DNA from: Pigmentiphaga sp. NML080357
GTDB lineage: Bacteria; Pseudomonadota; Gammaproteobacteria; Burkholderiales; Burkholderiaceae_B
Assembly (NCBI RefSeq): GCF_002188465.1
Contig: NZ_NINW01000036.1
Coordinates: 1 to 64,000 of the forward strand
Length of the DNA stretch: 64,000 bases
Direction: 5' to 3'
The translations under genes and the position numbers were made by a program. The notes under the pieces are model-generated. The model had not been told where the DNA came from. It saw only the letters and a program-made list of their open reading frames with translations, and made no database searches. The first letter of the stretch is position 1. Every line of letters begins with the position of its first letter. Shown here in pieces: positions 24,229 through 33,305 of this stretch.

Positions 24229-26160
24229 CTAGACCCGCGCTGCCTTGATCTTGCGCCACAACGTGGTGCGGCTGATGCCCAGCCGCCTCGCGGCCTCTTG
24301 ATGATTGCCACCGCACTCGGCCAGCACGGCGCAGACATGGGCAGCCTCCTGGCCGGCCCGTACCGTCGACAGGCTCTGCACTGCGCGAGCCTGCTGCCGA
24401 GCCGGCTCATCGGCCAGCATAGCCCGCACTTCGCGGCGCAACAACGGGCGCCCCACGGTCAGGCATGCCATGGTCAGGCGCTCGACCACGTTCTCGAGTT
24501 CCCGGACGTTGCCCGGCCAGGCGCCTTCCCTGAGGACGGGCAACGAAGCCGTCAGCATGGGCGCGACCGCATCGTCCAGCCCGGCGCGGCGCAAGGCGGC
24601 GGGCAGCAGCCGCCGCGCCAGCGCATCGATGTCCTCGGGTCGGCCGCGTAGCGGCGGCACCACCACCTGGAGGATGTTCAGCCGGTAATAGAGATCTTCC
24701 CGGAAGTCCCCCGCTCGCACCATGGAGAGCAGGTTGCGATGCGTAGCGGCGACGATGCGCACGTCGACCGGAATGGTATCGACGCTGCCCACGCGCGTGA
24801 TTTCCTTTTCCTGCAAGGCCCGCAGCAAGCGGGTCTGGAGCGGCAGCGGCATTTCCCCGATCTCGTCCAGGAAAAGCGTGCCCTCGTTGGCGGACTCGAA
24901 CAGGCCCGCCTTGCCCTGCCGGCGCGCGCCGGTGAACGCCCCTTCGTCATAGCCGAATAACTCGCTTTCGAGCAGGGTCTCGGTGAACGCGCCGCAGTTG
25001 ATGGCGATGAATGGGTGCCGCCGGCGCCGGCTGGCATTGTGTATGCCTTGCGCCAGCAGCTCCTTGCCGGTTCCGCTTTCGCCATGGATGAGGACCGCCG
25101 CATCACTGTACTCGGCGAAGACGCGGCACTGCGCGATGACTTGCCGCATGGCCGCAGACTCCGCGACCACGTCGTCCAGCCGGTACCTGGCAGCCCGAGA
25201 GCGGCGGTGCGAATGCGCTCGCAGCTTGCCGACGGCGCGCTCGAGTTCGCTCGAGCCGTGCAGCGTGAAAATGGCGCCCGTCTGCACGCCCTCGTCGAGC
25301 AAAGGCACCCGGTCGACGACCAGGGACTTGCCGCCCAGCTCCTGCACGGAACCGATCTCGCTCGCGCCGCGCGTCATGACATGGCCCGGGGACAAGTCGG
25401 GCAGCACTTGGCGCAAGGGCTGCCCCAGGGCATTGCGCACGCTGCGGCCGGTCAACTTGTCCACCGACGGGTTGGCGGCCACGATACGGCCGGCCATGTC
25501 GACGGCGATGACCCCATCGTTCAGGTGATAGAGGACGGAATCGAGCTGCGTACGGCGCGACTTTTCCGCCTTCTGGGCGGCGGCGATCTCGATGGCATCG
25601 TCGAACGCCGCGCGCACCGAATCGAGCGAATACACCAGGATGCCCGTCAGGCCGGCCTCGTCGGCCAGGTTGGCGATGAGCCCCGGGCCGACCACCACGT
25701 CGATGCCGGCGGCAGCCAGCTCCTGGATGCAGTGCCGGGCGTCTTCGGAAGTCTGGTAGGCGCGGATCTGCATGGGCAGCGAAAACAGCTCCGCGAAGCG
25801 ATGCAGGGCGGGCGGAACGCGCCGGTGCATCACCATGGCGATACGCTCGGACAATTGGCGCGCCTTGCAGATGGCGGCCATCAGGTCGAAGCCGCCCACC
25901 TTGACGAAGGCCACCGGAATGGCGAGGTTTTGCCGCAGGTACTCGCCATGGGCCCCCGCCGCGACGATGACGTCGCACGCCCGCTTCTCGCTGCGGCGGG
26001 CGATGTCGGCGATGGCATCGTCGAATCCCTTGTCGATGATCTCGACGGCGGCGCGGCCGGCAAGTTCCGGACTGACCGTGCGGAAGACCTCGGTGAGCCG
26101 GTGCGCGCTGACGGCCCAGATGAGCGGCCGGCGATCGTCGGGAGAAGCGGGGATGGCCAT
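24229..26160 (-). CDS. PrpR-type sigma54-dependent transcriptional activator
   Basis: A 643-residue enhancer-binding protein. It has an N-terminal PrpR sensor domain (about 10-190), a PAS domain (about 200-310) and an AAA+ domain with Walker A GESGTGKE and the sigma54-contact loop GAFTGA. Walker B is LFLDEIGE, followed by WPGNVRELENVVERL. A Fis-type helix-turn-helix closes it (GNHQEAARRLGISRTTLWRK). PrpR domains in known members sense 2-methylcitrate or similar tri-acids. It is divergent from the PrpF/Bug/PrpF operon, whose promoter has a consensus sigma54 site and an upstream palindrome. It therefore very probably activates that operon in response to a tricarboxylic or unsaturated acid. Confidence 0.93.
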   Translation of the reverse strand: MAIPASPDDRRPLIWAVSAHRLTEVFRTVSPELAGRAAVEIIDKGFDDAIADIARRSEKRACDVIVAAGAHGEYLRQNLAIPVAFVKVGGFDLMAAICKARQLSERIAMVMHRRVPPALHRFAELFSLPMQIRAYQTSEDARHCIQELAAAGIDVVVGPGLIANLADEAGLTGILVYSLDSVRAAFDDAIEIAAAQKAEKSRRTQLDSVLYHLNDGVIAVDMAGRIVAANPSVDKLTGRSVRNALGQPLRQVLPDLSPGHVMTRGASEIGSVQELGGKSLVVDRVPLLDEGVQTGAIFTLHGSSELERAVGKLRAHSHRRSRAARYRLDDVVAESAAMRQVIAQCRVFAEYSDAAVLIHGESGTGKELLAQGIHNASRRRRHPFIAINCGAFTETLLESELFGYDEGAFTGARRQGKAGLFESANEGTLFLDEIGEMPLPLQTRLLRALQEKEITRVGSVDTIPVDVRIVAATHRNLLSMVRAGDFREDLYYRLNILQVVVPPLRGRPEDIDALARRLLPAALRRAGLDDAVAPMLTASLPVLREGAWPGNVRELENVVERLTMACLTVGRPLLRREVRAMLADEPARQQARAVQSLSTVRAGQEAAHVCAVLAECGGNHQEAARRLGISRTTLWRKIKAARV

Positions 26161-26170
26161 GTCGTTCCTT

Positions 26171-26184
26171 TTTCAATATTGAAA
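26171..26184. promoter_or_regulatory. Candidate upstream activator site for the PrpR-type protein
   Basis: A perfect 14-bp palindrome, TTTCAATATTGAAA, is followed by a further TGAAAC half-site (26187-26192). It lies 76 bp before the -24/-12 promoter and 11 bp before the regulator's own start. Its position fits both enhancer binding for the operon and autoregulation. Confidence 0.65.
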
Positions 26185-26259
26185 CATGAAACAAAGGCCG
26201 GCGAAACACGGCCATACGCCACCCGCGGCGCGCCGGCACGCGCACGGCGGCGCAGACCA

Positions 26260-26275
26260 TGGCACGGGGATTGCA
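26260..26275 (+). promoter_or_regulatory. Sigma54 (-24/-12) promoter
   Basis: TGGCACGGGGATTGCA matches the consensus TGGCACGRNNNTTGCW at every fixed position, with GG and GC correctly spaced. Transcription should begin near 26286, about 20 bp before the start of the first PrpF gene. The divergent gene encodes a sigma54 activator, which supports the call. Confidence 0.85.
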
Positions 26276-26305
26276 CCAACCGCGCCGACCATCACGGAGA
26301 ACACA

Positions 26306-27448
26306 ATGCCTCAGGACGCCTATCGAGCCGTCTACATGCGCGGCGGCACCAGCCGCGCCCTCGTTTTCGACAAGAGCTCCCTGCCTGCCGACCGGGCAGA
26401 ATGGGATCGCATCTTTCTCGCCGCCCTGGGCAGCCCCGACCCCGGCATGCGCCAATTGAACGGCCTGGGCGGCGGCATCTCGTCGCTCTCCAAAATCGCC
26501 GTGGTCGGCGCCTCGTCCCGCGACGACGCCGACGTGGACTACACCTTCGGCCAGGTCGCCATCGACGCGCCGCTGGTGCAGTACCGCGGCAACTGCGGCA
26601 ACATCTCGGCAGCCATCGGGCCCTTCGCGGTGGACGAAGGCCTGGTCCGCGCCACCGGCGACCGCGCCTCGGTCCGCATCCACAACACCAATACCGGCAA
26701 GGTCATCGTCGCCGACTTCGACTTGCTCGACGGCCAAGCCGCGGTCGCGGGCGACTTCGTCCTGCCCGGCGTGGCGGGCAGCGGCGCGCCGATCCGCCTG
26801 TCCTTCCTGGACCCTGGCGGCGCGGCCACCGGCCGCCTGTTCCCTACCGGCGCCGCGCGCGACACGGTCATGCTGGACGGCATCGGCAACATCGAGATTT
26901 CCTGCGTCGACGTCTCGAATCCCACGGTATTCGCGCGAGCCGCGGATTTCAGCCTGGACGGAACGGAGCCCGCGGCGGAACTCGATGCACGTCCCGACCT
27001 GCTGCGCCACTGCGAAACACTGCGTATTACGGCGGCGGTCCTCATGGGTCTTGCCACCGAAGAAGAAGCCCGCACCCGCATGCGCAATCTGCCCTTGGTA
27101 TGCCTGCTGGCGCCGCCATCGGACGCCGTCCTGCCCTCCGGCCGGCGGCTGTCAGCCCGGGAGATGGACATCACCGCGCGGATGCTGTCCGCCGGACAGC
27201 CCCATCGCGCCGTTCCGCTCACCGGCGCCATGTGCCTGGCCGCATGCGTGCGCCTGCCGGGAACGCTCGGCGCGGAGCTCGGCCGCGCCTGCGCGGACGA
27301 CCGCGACATCGTCATCGGCCATCCGTCGGGGTCGCTGCCGGTGGGCGCCGTCGTCCGCCGCGAGCCGGCGCTGCGGGTCGAGCGCACCGTCGTCACCCGC
27401 ACGGCACGGCGGCTGATGCGCGGCGATGTCTATGTACCACGCGCGTAA
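26306..27448 (+). CDS. PrpF-family isomerase/tautomerase
   Basis: A 380-residue protein of the PrpF (DUF453) family, a diaminopimelate-epimerase-like fold that isomerises or tautomerises aconitate-type acids. Signatures are the opening YRAVYMRGGTSRALVFDKSS, GNCGNISAAIGPFAVDEGLV (Cys and Asn of the active site), and the C-terminal VVTRTARRLMRGDVYVP. ATG 26306 follows GGAG; the longer upstream frame crosses the promoter. It is the first gene of the sigma54 operon. Known members act in the 2-methylcitrate pathway or in gallate breakdown (oxalomesaconate). With a PrpR-type sensor and a Bug receptor, the substrate is likely an imported unsaturated tricarboxylic acid. Confidence 0.85.
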   Translation: MPQDAYRAVYMRGGTSRALVFDKSSLPADRAEWDRIFLAALGSPDPGMRQLNGLGGGISSLSKIAVVGASSRDDADVDYTFGQVAIDAPLVQYRGNCGNISAAIGPFAVDEGLVRATGDRASVRIHNTNTGKVIVADFDLLDGQAAVAGDFVLPGVAGSGAPIRLSFLDPGGAATGRLFPTGAARDTVMLDGIGNIEISCVDVSNPTVFARAADFSLDGTEPAAELDARPDLLRHCETLRITAAVLMGLATEEEARTRMRNLPLVCLLAPPSDAVLPSGRRLSAREMDITARMLSAGQPHRAVPLTGAMCLAACVRLPGTLGAELGRACADDRDIVIGHPSGSLPVGAVVRREPALRVERTVVTRTARRLMRGDVYVPRA

Positions 27449-27636
27449 ACCGAGGCAATGACGAAACACGTTCCAATCATGCAACACTCCCGCAAAACCT
27501 GGTGCGCCCCCACCGTCAGGCGGTCGCGGAAAACTGCGTAAAAACAGCGACTTGCCGATGGGCACGCCGCGGACCACCGCGCTGGCACAGGCTTTGCTCG
27601 AAGGCACAGATACAAGAATCGATCAGGAGACCCTCC

Positions 27637-28647
27637 ATGACGCCCCCGCGTTTTCCCGTTCTTTCGATGCGCCGGACGTTCCGGCGCGCCCTGCTGTGCA
27701 CATTGATCGGAGCCATGGCCGCGGGCCTTTGCCAAGCCGGAGCGCAAGCAGCGGGCTATCCCGCCAAACCCATCAAGCTCATCGTGCCGTTCGCGCCTGG
27801 CGGCGGCAACGATGCCATCGCCCGCACCCTGGGCCGCCGCCTGGGCGAATCGCTGGGCCAGCCAGTGGTCATCGAGAACCGCGCGGGCGCGGGCGGCAAG
27901 CTGGGCGTGGAAACTGGCGTGAAAGCCGAGCCCGACGGCTATACCTTGACGCTGATATCGAACAGTTATGCGGTCAATCCCAGCCTCTATCCGATCAAGT
28001 TCGACCCCGTCAAGGACATCGTCCCGATCGGCATGATCGCGCGCGGACCGCTGTTGATCTCGGTGCCGACCTCGCTGCCCGTCGCCAATCTGTCCGACCT
28101 GATCCAGCTTGCCAAGAGCAAGAAGGGAGGCCTGACCTATGCGTCGTCGGGCCAAGGCGGCATTTCCCACCTGGCCACCGAACTGTTCCTGAAAGCCGCC
28201 GGCATAGACATGACCCATGTGCCGTATCGCGGCACCGCGCCGGCGCTGACCGACACGGTCGCGGGCCAGACCGACGTGTTCTTCAGCACCGCGGGCGCCG
28301 CGTTCCCGTACATGAAGAGCGGCCGCCTGAAGGTGGTGGCCGAGACACTCCCCAAGCGGATCCAGGCCGAGCCGTCGATTCCCACCGTCGCCGAGGCCGG
28401 CCTGCCGGGATACGAGGTCGTGGTCTGGTACGGACTGATCGCGCCCAAGGGCCTGCCCGCGGACATCCAGCAGCGCTTGAACAAGGAAATGAATGCCGCG
28501 CTCGCGCTGCCGGAAACGGTGGAACAGCTGAAGGCCAACGGCGAAGAACCGGCGATCGGCAAACCCGAGCAGCTGATGGCCCAGATCGAAAAAGAACTCG
28601 CCCTCTGGAAGCGCGTCGTCACCGACGCCAAGATCCAGGTGGACTGA
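27637..28647 (+). CDS. Bug-family solute-binding protein (TctC-like)
   Basis: A 336-residue receptor. ATG 27637 follows AGGAG; an internal Met at residue 11 (MRRTFRRALLCTLIG) would give a tighter signal peptide and is a possible alternative start. The mature segment GYPAKPIKLIVPFAPGGGND and VIENRAGAGGKLG are family marks. It lies between two PrpF-type genes on the same strand, 188 bp after the first and 43 bp before the second. It therefore probably binds the acid that these isomerases process. TctC itself binds citrate, consistent with a tricarboxylate ligand. Confidence 0.92.
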   Translation: MTPPRFPVLSMRRTFRRALLCTLIGAMAAGLCQAGAQAAGYPAKPIKLIVPFAPGGGNDAIARTLGRRLGESLGQPVVIENRAGAGGKLGVETGVKAEPDGYTLTLISNSYAVNPSLYPIKFDPVKDIVPIGMIARGPLLISVPTSLPVANLSDLIQLAKSKKGGLTYASSGQGGISHLATELFLKAAGIDMTHVPYRGTAPALTDTVAGQTDVFFSTAGAAFPYMKSGRLKVVAETLPKRIQAEPSIPTVAEAGLPGYEVVVWYGLIAPKGLPADIQQRLNKEMNAALALPETVEQLKANGEEPAIGKPEQLMAQIEKELALWKRVVTDAKIQVD

Positions 28648-28690
28648 GCCTTCCTTCCTCATACCGGGCGGGCGACCGCCATTGACCAGC

Positions 28691-29821
28691 ATGCAAACGA
28701 AAATTCCCTGTGTCGTCATGCGAGGCGGGACCTCGCGCGGCCCGTTCTTCCTCGCTTCCGACCTGCCCGCCGATCCCGCCCTGCGCGACAGCGTATTGCT
28801 GGCAGCCATGGGCTCGCCCCACGCCTATCAGGTGGACGGCATCGGCGGAGCGACCCCGTTCACGAGCAAGGTCGCCATCATCAGCCCTTCGCGCCGTCCG
28901 GGCATAGACGTGGACTACCTGTTCGCACAGGTCCTGGTGAAAGAGCGCCGGGTCGACACTCGCCCCAATTGCGGCAACATCCTCGGAGCGGTGGGCCCCT
29001 TCGCCATCGATGCGGGCCTGGTAGCGCCCCAGGGCGAAGAAACCACCGTTCGCATCTACAACGTCAACACGCAGGCGCAGATCGACGCCATCGTCCAGAC
29101 GCCGGGCTGCGCCGTCACGTATGCCGGCGACACCGCCATCGACGGCGTGCCCGGCACCGCCGCTCCCGTCAAGCTCAACTTCCGCAGCGCCGTCGGCTCC
29201 ATCACGGGCAAATTGTTGCCCACCGGCCGGCCACTGGACGTCATCGATGGGATCGAAGTCAGTTGCGTGGACGTCGCCATGCCCATGGTGCTGTTCCCGG
29301 CGCGCCAACTCGGCAAGACCGGCCACGAAAGCGCCGAGGAACTGGACGCTGATACGGAACTGATCGCCAGGATGGAAGCCATCCGCCGGCAAGCCGGCGA
29401 ACTGATGGGACTGGGCGACGTGAGCGGATCGGTGGTACCCAAGATCGGCCTGCTCGCCGAACCCCGACGAGGCGGCACCATATCGTCGCGCTACTTCGTG
29501 CCCTACTCCTGCCACCGCGCGCACGCGGTGACAGGCGCGCTGTGCGTAGCCTCTGCGTGCGCCGTGCCGGGTACCATCGCGGCGCGGCTTTCCGGCCTGG
29601 ACAGCCGGCCTCCGCAGGGGGTGGTCCGCATCGAGCATCCCTCGGGTACGATCTCGATAGATCTCGATGTCGACCTGGTCGGCGCCGCGCCCGCTATCCG
29701 CCGGGCCGCCGTCATCCGGACGGCACGCCGCCTGTTCGAAGGCAGCGTGCTCATTCCTCGGGAAATCTGGGCAGGCACTCAGGCCAGGCATCGCCACGAG
29801 CACGAGCACGAGCACGCCTGA
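28691..29821 (+). CDS. PrpF-family protein, 4-oxalomesaconate tautomerase-like
   Basis: A 376-residue second PrpF-family enzyme. A TTG nine bases upstream extends the frame, but ATG 28691 (MQTKIPCVVMRGGTSRGPFF) matches family starts. The active-site segment RPNCGNILGAVGPFAIDAGL and the C-terminal AAVIRTARRLFEGSVLIP are intact. It resembles the GalD (4-oxalomesaconate tautomerase) branch more than the first PrpF gene does. The final residues ARHRHEHEHEHA form a histidine-rich tail encoded by a short CACGAG repeat, absent from ordinary family members; it could bind metal. It ends the sigma54 operon. Confidence 0.85.
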   Translation: MQTKIPCVVMRGGTSRGPFFLASDLPADPALRDSVLLAAMGSPHAYQVDGIGGATPFTSKVAIISPSRRPGIDVDYLFAQVLVKERRVDTRPNCGNILGAVGPFAIDAGLVAPQGEETTVRIYNVNTQAQIDAIVQTPGCAVTYAGDTAIDGVPGTAAPVKLNFRSAVGSITGKLLPTGRPLDVIDGIEVSCVDVAMPMVLFPARQLGKTGHESAEELDADTELIARMEAIRRQAGELMGLGDVSGSVVPKIGLLAEPRRGGTISSRYFVPYSCHRAHAVTGALCVASACAVPGTIAARLSGLDSRPPQGVVRIEHPSGTISIDLDVDLVGAAPAIRRAAVIRTARRLFEGSVLIPREIWAGTQARHRHEHEHEHA

Positions 29822-29934
29822 TCATCGGCTGCTATAGTCCGTCGTCGAAGATACCCGCCGCACGGCGGGGAACCGTGGCCCGCATCGCGCGGAATTCGCC
29901 GCGGCCCCGACGATTCACGCCAGGCAGGCCGACC

Positions 29935-30642
29935 ATGTTCCTTGCGCGCTTATCCCTCTGCGTGGGCTTTGCCATCGCCATGCTGCCCGCCCTCGCCGCG
30001 GCCGCCTCCGGCGGAGAGCTCGGAAGCCGGCTGCGCGCGGCCGCCGAGCGGGGCGACGCCGCCGAGATCCGCGTCCTGCTCGGCAAGGGCGCGCAGGTCG
30101 ATGCCAGGGACGATACGGGCGCCACACCATTGCTGGTCGCCACCCACAGGAACAACGTGGAAGCGGCCCGGGCACTCATCGACGCCGGCGCGAACGTCAA
30201 CGCCAAGGACGGGATACAGGACAGCCCCTATCTGTACGCGGGCGCCCGTGGCCACGACGAGATCCTGAAGATGACGCTCGCGCACGGCGCCGACCTGAAG
30301 AGCACCAACCGCTACGGCGGCACGGCGCTCATCCCGGCGGCGGAGCGCGGGCACGTCGAAACCGTGCGTATCCTGATTGCCGCGGGCGTCGACGTGAACC
30401 ATGTGAACAACCTGCACTGGACCGCGTTGCTCGAGGCCATCATCCTGGGCGATGGCGGCGCGCGCCATACGGCGATCGTGCGTCTGCTGGTGGCCGCGGG
30501 AGCGGACGTGAACCTTGCCGATGGAGAGGGCATCACGCCGCTGCGGCATGCGCGGCAGCGGGGATACGAAGGCATGGTGCGCATCCTGGAACAAGCCGGG
30601 GCGCGCGACGGCGGCGCCGCGCCCCGGCGAGCATCGCCATGA
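29935..30642 (+). CDS. Exported ankyrin-repeat protein
   Basis: A 235-residue protein with a signal peptide (MFLARLSLCVGFAIAMLPALAAA) and about six ankyrin repeats. Typical units are GDAAEIRVLLGKGAQVDARD, GATPLLVATHRNNVEAARALI and AIVRLLVAAGADVNLADGEG. It should lie in the periplasm, where ankyrin proteins often pair with catalases or other enzymes as binding partners. No start or ribosome site other than ATG 29935 looks better. It stands alone: 113 bp after the PrpF operon and convergent with a diguanylate cyclase gene. Confidence 0.88.
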   Translation: MFLARLSLCVGFAIAMLPALAAAASGGELGSRLRAAAERGDAAEIRVLLGKGAQVDARDDTGATPLLVATHRNNVEAARALIDAGANVNAKDGIQDSPYLYAGARGHDEILKMTLAHGADLKSTNRYGGTALIPAAERGHVETVRILIAAGVDVNHVNNLHWTALLEAIILGDGGARHTAIVRLLVAAGADVNLADGEGITPLRHARQRGYEGMVRILEQAGARDGGAAPRRASP

Positions 30643-30680
30643 CCACCGGACCCGCCCCCGAAACCGCCATGATCGGCCGC

Positions 30681-31874
30681 TCAATGCCGGCCGGCATCGG
30701 TGGAGTCGGCCGAAGGGGTGAGGCTGCCCACTTCCACGCGATTGCGTCCGTGCCGCTTCGCGGCATACAGCAGCCTGTCCACCCTCGCGGCGAGGTCGGC
30801 CATCGATTCTCGCGGCTCCATCTGGGCCACCCCGAAGCTGGCGGTGATGCGCAGGCCTTCCGAAAGGCCGGCATAGCGCTCGGTTTCTATCGCCTTCCGC
30901 ATTTCCTGGGCAAGCGCGCGCGCCTCCGCTGCATCCGTACCGGGGAGCAGGATCAGGAACTCTTCGCCCCCCATCCTGCTTGCCACATCGCCAGCCCTGA
31001 GCAGGCGCGCGACCAACGAGGCGGTCCGCCTCAGTACCTGGTCGCCCGCGGCATGCCCGTACCTGTCGTTGATCTGCTTGAAATGATCGACATCACAGGC
31101 GATGAGGCTGAGGGGCCTCTCCCTGCGCCGTTCCCAGGCGGCCGCATGTTCGTGAAACCCGCGCCGGTTCAGTAACCCCGTCAGCGGATCTTCGTTCCGC
31201 TCCCGCTTCAGGTCCTCGATCCTGTCCATGGTGGCGGCAAGAATCAGCACCACCGCCAGGGCAATGCCGAACAGGACGACCGTCAGGTGCAGCGCCACCC
31301 AGAAGCTCGAGGTACCGAAGGCCCGGGCGCCCATTCCCGCATGAACCTGCCCGAGTGTCAGCCAGGTTCGGGGGAAGAAACTCAGCGCGAATGCCAGGAA
31401 GAGCCAGAAAAGCACGCGCTCCATGGGCCTGCCGCGCAGCAGCCTCGTCAGCCGGGCCGCGGCGATCAACAGCACGGCGGCGCAGCCGAAGTTCAGTACA
31501 TAGACCCTGGCGATAATGTCGTTCGAGCCGTAATAGAAGTAGCAGATCCCGCCAACGATGGAGACGAATGCGATGATCTTGACGGCCAGGCCCAGTCCAA
31601 GGCCCGAGCGCCCGAGCACGCCGTCGCCCAGGAGAATCACGCATCCGGCATACAGCCCGGCCGAGATCACGGCGTTCCAGCCTGCGTCCTGCGGTATCCC
31701 CAGTATCTGCACGAGCGACGCCGCGGCGAACAGCAGAAAGGATGCGGCCAGTACCTTGAGATAGCGCGCGCTATCGCTCTGGCGCGACAACACCAGGAAA
31801 CTCAATGCGAACAGCGCCGCGATGCTGGGGCTGCCCAGCGTCAGGATCTGTACGGCGGAAAGGTTCGGCGACAT
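30681..31874 (-). CDS. Membrane diguanylate cyclase (GGDEF domain)
   Basis: A 397-residue protein with about eight transmembrane helices in its first 215 residues (MASE-like sensor). A GGDEF domain follows, beginning DPLTGLLNRRGF. The active-site loop reads GGEEF, which is catalytic, and RAGD five residues before it is a complete RxxD product-inhibition site. It should make cyclic-di-GMP from GTP. An in-frame Met 12 codons upstream (31910) is an alternative start; neither has a strong ribosome site. It is convergent with the ankyrin gene, and 130 bp separate it from the MFS gene upstream on the same strand. Confidence 0.9.
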   Translation of the reverse strand: MSPNLSAVQILTLGSPSIAALFALSFLVLSRQSDSARYLKVLAASFLLFAAASLVQILGIPQDAGWNAVISAGLYAGCVILLGDGVLGRSGLGLGLAVKIIAFVSIVGGICYFYYGSNDIIARVYVLNFGCAAVLLIAAARLTRLLRGRPMERVLFWLFLAFALSFFPRTWLTLGQVHAGMGARAFGTSSFWVALHLTVVLFGIALAVVLILAATMDRIEDLKRERNEDPLTGLLNRRGFHEHAAAWERRRERPLSLIACDVDHFKQINDRYGHAAGDQVLRRTASLVARLLRAGDVASRMGGEEFLILLPGTDAAEARALAQEMRKAIETERYAGLSEGLRITASFGVAQMEPRESMADLAARVDRLLYAAKRHGRNRVEVGSLTPSADSTDAGRH

Positions 31875-32004
31875 GCCATCGGGCCCGGACGTGCTCGCCC
31901 TGCCGCACATACAGGCGGCAAGCTGCGAATCCGCGATTATGGCACTTCGCGATCCCCCTTCGCCCGACGAGCGATCCAGGGATCGCCCTCCGGAGCCGCG
32001 ACCG

Positions 32005-33207
32005 TCACGAGGCGGCGAGTACCCGCGGGGTCCGGAACCCCCTGAAGATAAGCAGGGATGCCATCAGCAGGAGCACCGCGCTGGCGGTGAACACTCCGTG
32101 GGCGCCGCTCGCGTCGAAGATGGCTCCCCCCGCGGCGGCGCCGGTGGTGATGGCCAGTTGCACCGCCGCCACGATCAAGCCGCCGCCGCTCTCGGCTTCG
32201 TCCGGGATGGCACGAGTGACCCAGGTGGACCAGGCTACCGGTACCGCGCCAAAAGCCATGCCCCACAGCGAAACCAGCACTGCCGCGCCAAGAGGCGTCG
32301 TGCCCATGCTGTTCAGGCCGATCCCGATGGCGCCCATCGCCAGCGGCATGAGCAGGAGCGTCAGGCGCAGCCCGCGCTGCAAGATCAGGCCCGAGAGGGA
32401 GGTGCCGATGAAATTGGCCACGCCGAACCCGAGCAGCATGGCCGACAGGCCATTCACGCCGACCCCCGGCACGCCCTCCAGGAACGGCCGCAGGTAAGTG
32501 AAGAAGGCGAAGTGTCCCGTGAAGACCATGATGCAGGCCAGCATGCCCAGGCCTATGCCCGGACGCCGGAGGATCTCCACCAGCGTACCCAGGCGGTTCG
32601 CGCCGGAGGGAGCCATCCGGGGCAAGGTCAGCGCCTGCCATACCAGAGCCAGCACCCCCAGCGACACCGCCAGCAGGAAGACATTGCGCCAGCCGATCAG
32701 GTGGCCGAAGTAGCTGCCCATGGGCGCGGCGGCGATCGTGGCGGCGGACACCCCGCTGAATATGATCGCCAGCGCGCGCGGCACCATGGCCTCGGGCACC
32801 AGGCGCATGGTCGTTGCCGCCGACATGGTCCAGAAACCGCCGATGGCGATGCCCAGCAACACGCGTCCGAACAAGAGGACGAGCAGGCTAGGTGCGAATG
32901 CGACCAGCAGGTTCGACGCGATCAGCAACACCGAAAACCCGAGCAGTACCCATCGCCGGTCGATATTGCGCGTGGCCGTCGCAATCACCAGGCTGGTCAC
33001 CAGTGCCACGGCCGCGGTGGCCGTCACCGCCTGGCCGGCCATGCCTTCGGTCACGCCCAGGCTCGCCGCCATCGGCGTCAGGAGGCTGGCCGGCAGAAAC
33101 TCGGCCGTGACCAAACCGAAAACACCGAGCGCCAGTGCGAACACGGCGCCCCATGCGGGTTTTGCCGGCGCCGCCGCGGCGGCGCCGACAGAGGAGCATG
33201 CGTTCAT
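32005..33207 (-). CDS. MFS transporter (DHA1 / AraJ-like exporter)
   Basis: A 400-residue inner-membrane protein with twelve predicted helices. The first helix region carries FGLVTAEFLPASLLTPMAASLGV, a hallmark of the drug:H+ antiporter-1 group (YdhP/AraJ/SotB). The loop between helices 2 and 3 contains a diverged basic motif (TATRNIDRRWVLL). The start at 33207 is chosen; an upstream in-frame Met at 33228 is possible. It is divergent from an AraC-type regulator across about 100 bp, which probably controls it. Export of a small toxic compound or sugar is likely; the substrate is unknown. Confidence 0.85.
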   Translation of the reverse strand: MNACSSVGAAAAAPAKPAWGAVFALALGVFGLVTAEFLPASLLTPMAASLGVTEGMAGQAVTATAAVALVTSLVIATATRNIDRRWVLLGFSVLLIASNLLVAFAPSLLVLLFGRVLLGIAIGGFWTMSAATTMRLVPEAMVPRALAIIFSGVSAATIAAAPMGSYFGHLIGWRNVFLLAVSLGVLALVWQALTLPRMAPSGANRLGTLVEILRRPGIGLGMLACIMVFTGHFAFFTYLRPFLEGVPGVGVNGLSAMLLGFGVANFIGTSLSGLILQRGLRLTLLLMPLAMGAIGIGLNSMGTTPLGAAVLVSLWGMAFGAVPVAWSTWVTRAIPDEAESGGGLIVAAVQLAITTGAAAGGAIFDASGAHGVFTASAVLLLMASLLIFRGFRTPRVLAAS

Positions 33208-33305
33208 ATTTGTGAGGTTCCATTCCAAAATGCGCAGCGTAGGCGACGGAACCCGGACAGTCTATGATATAGAATCCGCTTTTATTGATCATTCGTCCGA
33301 TCATC

